A stretch of 64,000 nucleotides of DNA from Eutreptiella sp. 'Long Island Sound 2002'. Its lineage: Eukaryota; Euglenozoa; Euglenophyceae; Eutreptiales; Eutreptiaceae. The translations under genes and the position numbers were made by a program. The notes under the pieces are model-generated. The model saw only the letters and a list, made by a program, of their open reading frames with translations, was not told where the DNA came from and did no database searches. Positions 36,801-39,800 of the stretch are shown piece after piece. The stretch is taken from assembly GCA_964036045.1 (NCBI GenBank), contig OZ038388.1, forward strand, positions 8,718,223 through 8,782,222, in the 5' to 3' direction. Position 1 is the stretch's first letter, and each line of letters opens with the position of its first letter.

Positions 36801-39800
36801 CCTCAATAAGGTGCCACTGTCCCTGGCACTGCAGCTGCGGCCACAAACCGGCGCTGCACTCCACGCATGCTTCGGTACTGCAGAAGCACCACTACACACG
36901 GTGTACCCCGAGGAGGACTCTGTACGTGAACTGGCCGCACACCAGAGTGAACTCTTCTCCATTGACCAGGCGTCGCCAGAGGAGGACATTGATAAGCAAT
37001 GGGGCAAAGGCGGCGGGCGAATGCGACGATCCCAAAGCGGACTGCAGTGCCGGGACGCCCGACAGAATTTCTGATGACATACCCGGGGGTGTTGCGGGAT
37101 GTATCCGGGGGGGAAATGGGGCAAGTGGAAAAAGAGGGGCAATTGTGGGAAATGAGGGGGAATGGGCGAAAATGGGGAACAATTACGAGTGAATGGGGGG
37201 AAATGAGGGGAAATGTCAGAAAATGGGGGGGAACGGGGGAAACTGGAGGGACAACCAATCCCGGGCATCCAGATCCCCACCCATCCGTCTCCCGCAGGGG
37301 TCAACCCCGCCTTGAGCAATTCCCCGGACGAGAGGGCCAGAATGGACAGCTACACCCCCTGAGGGCCACCCCTCCGCATACCTCCCACATGGACTGGGAT
37401 GGTTAGATTGGTCCAATTGGGGGGCTTCGAATCGGGGGAGTCATTGACTTGGATGACGATCGTCGTATTGCCGTCAAAACCCGGAGGCGGATAGAAGCGC
37501 AGTGGTTGTAAGGCCCTAGGCAAGGAACGAGGGCTCAGGAAAAGCGACACGGATGGGAGGGGGTGGCAAAGACATGAAATGGAGATGGGCAGGGCAGTGA
37601 GAAGGAATGGGCTGGAAGGAATGAGTGGCAGTGGCGTGAAACGTTGAGAACACGGAGGGACGAGTGCGTGTCCAGAAATGCGGCTGCAGTAACATGGCCA
37701 AACCGGGAAAGATTTCTGGTGTTTTTCAGTTTTCAGATACCAGAGATACCACAGCCCAAAATTAGGGCCTCTCAATCACACACCCAATCCAAACCTGTGA
37801 AGCCAATCATTGCCTTTACATACAAATGGTCCGATTGCCCGTTCATATACCAACCCAATGCCTTCTTCGTTAGCTCCCTTCTAGTCACGCCTCTCACTGC
37901 AGACGCATGCTCCTTAACTTACAGTGCTCTCTCCCTTCCTCCCTGCAGGGGACGAGGGCCATTGCGGTCAAGCAAGCAGCCACCTCAACAAAATGTATTA
38001 CCAAAAGAAGCGACAAAGGAAACCAAAAGGCAAGAAGTTATGCACAAGTCACCTGTTGCACATGGGCGGCGTTTCTCCTGCTGAACCTCTCCCTGAGACG
38101 TGTTCAAATGCAGGGGGGAGCGACCTATTGGATGGCAGTGAGAGACCATTGTTCATACGTGACCGAAATGTGGAAACACCCCCCCCCGAAAAAAAACCGA
38201 TACCGCATCTTGGTGTATTGATACAGCGTCTCTGACAGGCATGAACCCTAAGGACCGGACAATCGCGGAAATTGTCCGATATTGCATACCACCTTCTCCA
38301 CCCCCCTCAGATGTTGGGATACAATACTACAAAAGTCGTCCCACAGAGCGAGTAAAGCCTTTCGGCCGAAGACCAGCGCGGTTTGATCTGTGTGCTCTCA
38401 GACCTGCTGTATGCAACGGCAGCTCCCCAACACGCCGTTCACTATCACATACAGCTGTCTGCATCGTTCATCCCTGCTATCTCACTGAATGCCGTTTGCG
38501 AATGTACACAGTGCTTGCCACATTTTCTCGCAGCACAGCCCTCTCATTGGTACAGCTCCTGCCATGAACTATGCCAAGCGGGGGATGGCAGGCGATTAGC
38601 GACAGGCAACTATGGGCAAAATGACAAGAAACGTGCGGGTCTACTGTTTGTCAGGAATGCTGCAGATCTTCTGTGAGGTTTCGTTTCGGGATCAGTGAAC
38701 AGAAAAGCGACACAGACAGGCTATAGGACTTAGACAACCATCACAACACATACGCATTAACTTGGCTGGCCTTGCCGGTGATGACAATTCTGCTCTGCTT
38801 ATCCCCATTGGACTCCAAAATGCACCCAAGAATCTTGCACTCCACAATCACCTCAAGTGGAGTGTCTTTCCCATCTGCATCCTCCATAGTCACGTTTACA
38901 GTGACAGAGCTTCCTTGGCCCACAAAAAGCTCTGCTGGTGCGGCTTGGATCTTTGGGACGTCGTTGACAGCTGAAGGCGAAATATGAGAAAACCGAGAAA
39001 ACGCACAACCGCCGCGGTAGCAATCACTTCACTTTGTGAAAGGCCACAACTTCACAGAGTTGCTGCACGTGGCTTTCCCTGTTGTTGTTGGAGGGTTTTG
39101 AGGGATGTTGACGGTCCACAAACCTCATGAGCCCCCTAAACAAACCTTGACCATCCTCCGCAACGCTCTACAACTCGCTGCCAACCCTCAAGAAGTCTGG
39201 CATACTAAGAATAGGAAAACAGGGGAGGTCATAGGCACGGGTAAAGCACATGGACTGTGGAGCCACAGCCACAAATCAGCGACAATTCTTAAGCTGCGGC
39301 CCGGGGCAGCACAAAATCGCCTTTTTCTTCGACATGAAAAATGGCCTGTCATTGGCTGACAAGTGCCTCAGGTTACATGTACCACGACTGCCCCCTGCTG
39401 GAAGGACAGATGGTTGTGGTGGATTGATGAGGATTGATGAGGATCGATGCAGACTGCGGAGGGTGGTGAAGGAGGCTGAAAGGGCCGTGAGGTTTGTTGT
39501 GGAGGGTTGTTCAGATTTGCAGAGCCATGGGGGATTGTTGAGGGTTGGGATCTTGACCGTTGCCGAGGGGGGCTGTTGATGGGTTGCTGCATGTGGCGGT
39601 TGTGGTGATGCGTGCCCGACAAGCCTTGCTAACCCTCCACATCCTGCATGACCCTTCGATTCACATGTGCACGAAACGTCATGGTGCAGAGGACTCACAG
39701 CACACACCACACCATTACTCCTTCATATGCAGCACACCTTGCACGTCAACAAAGCAACTGGTTTGCCAATCGTTGATGGTAATGGACAGCCTCACTACGC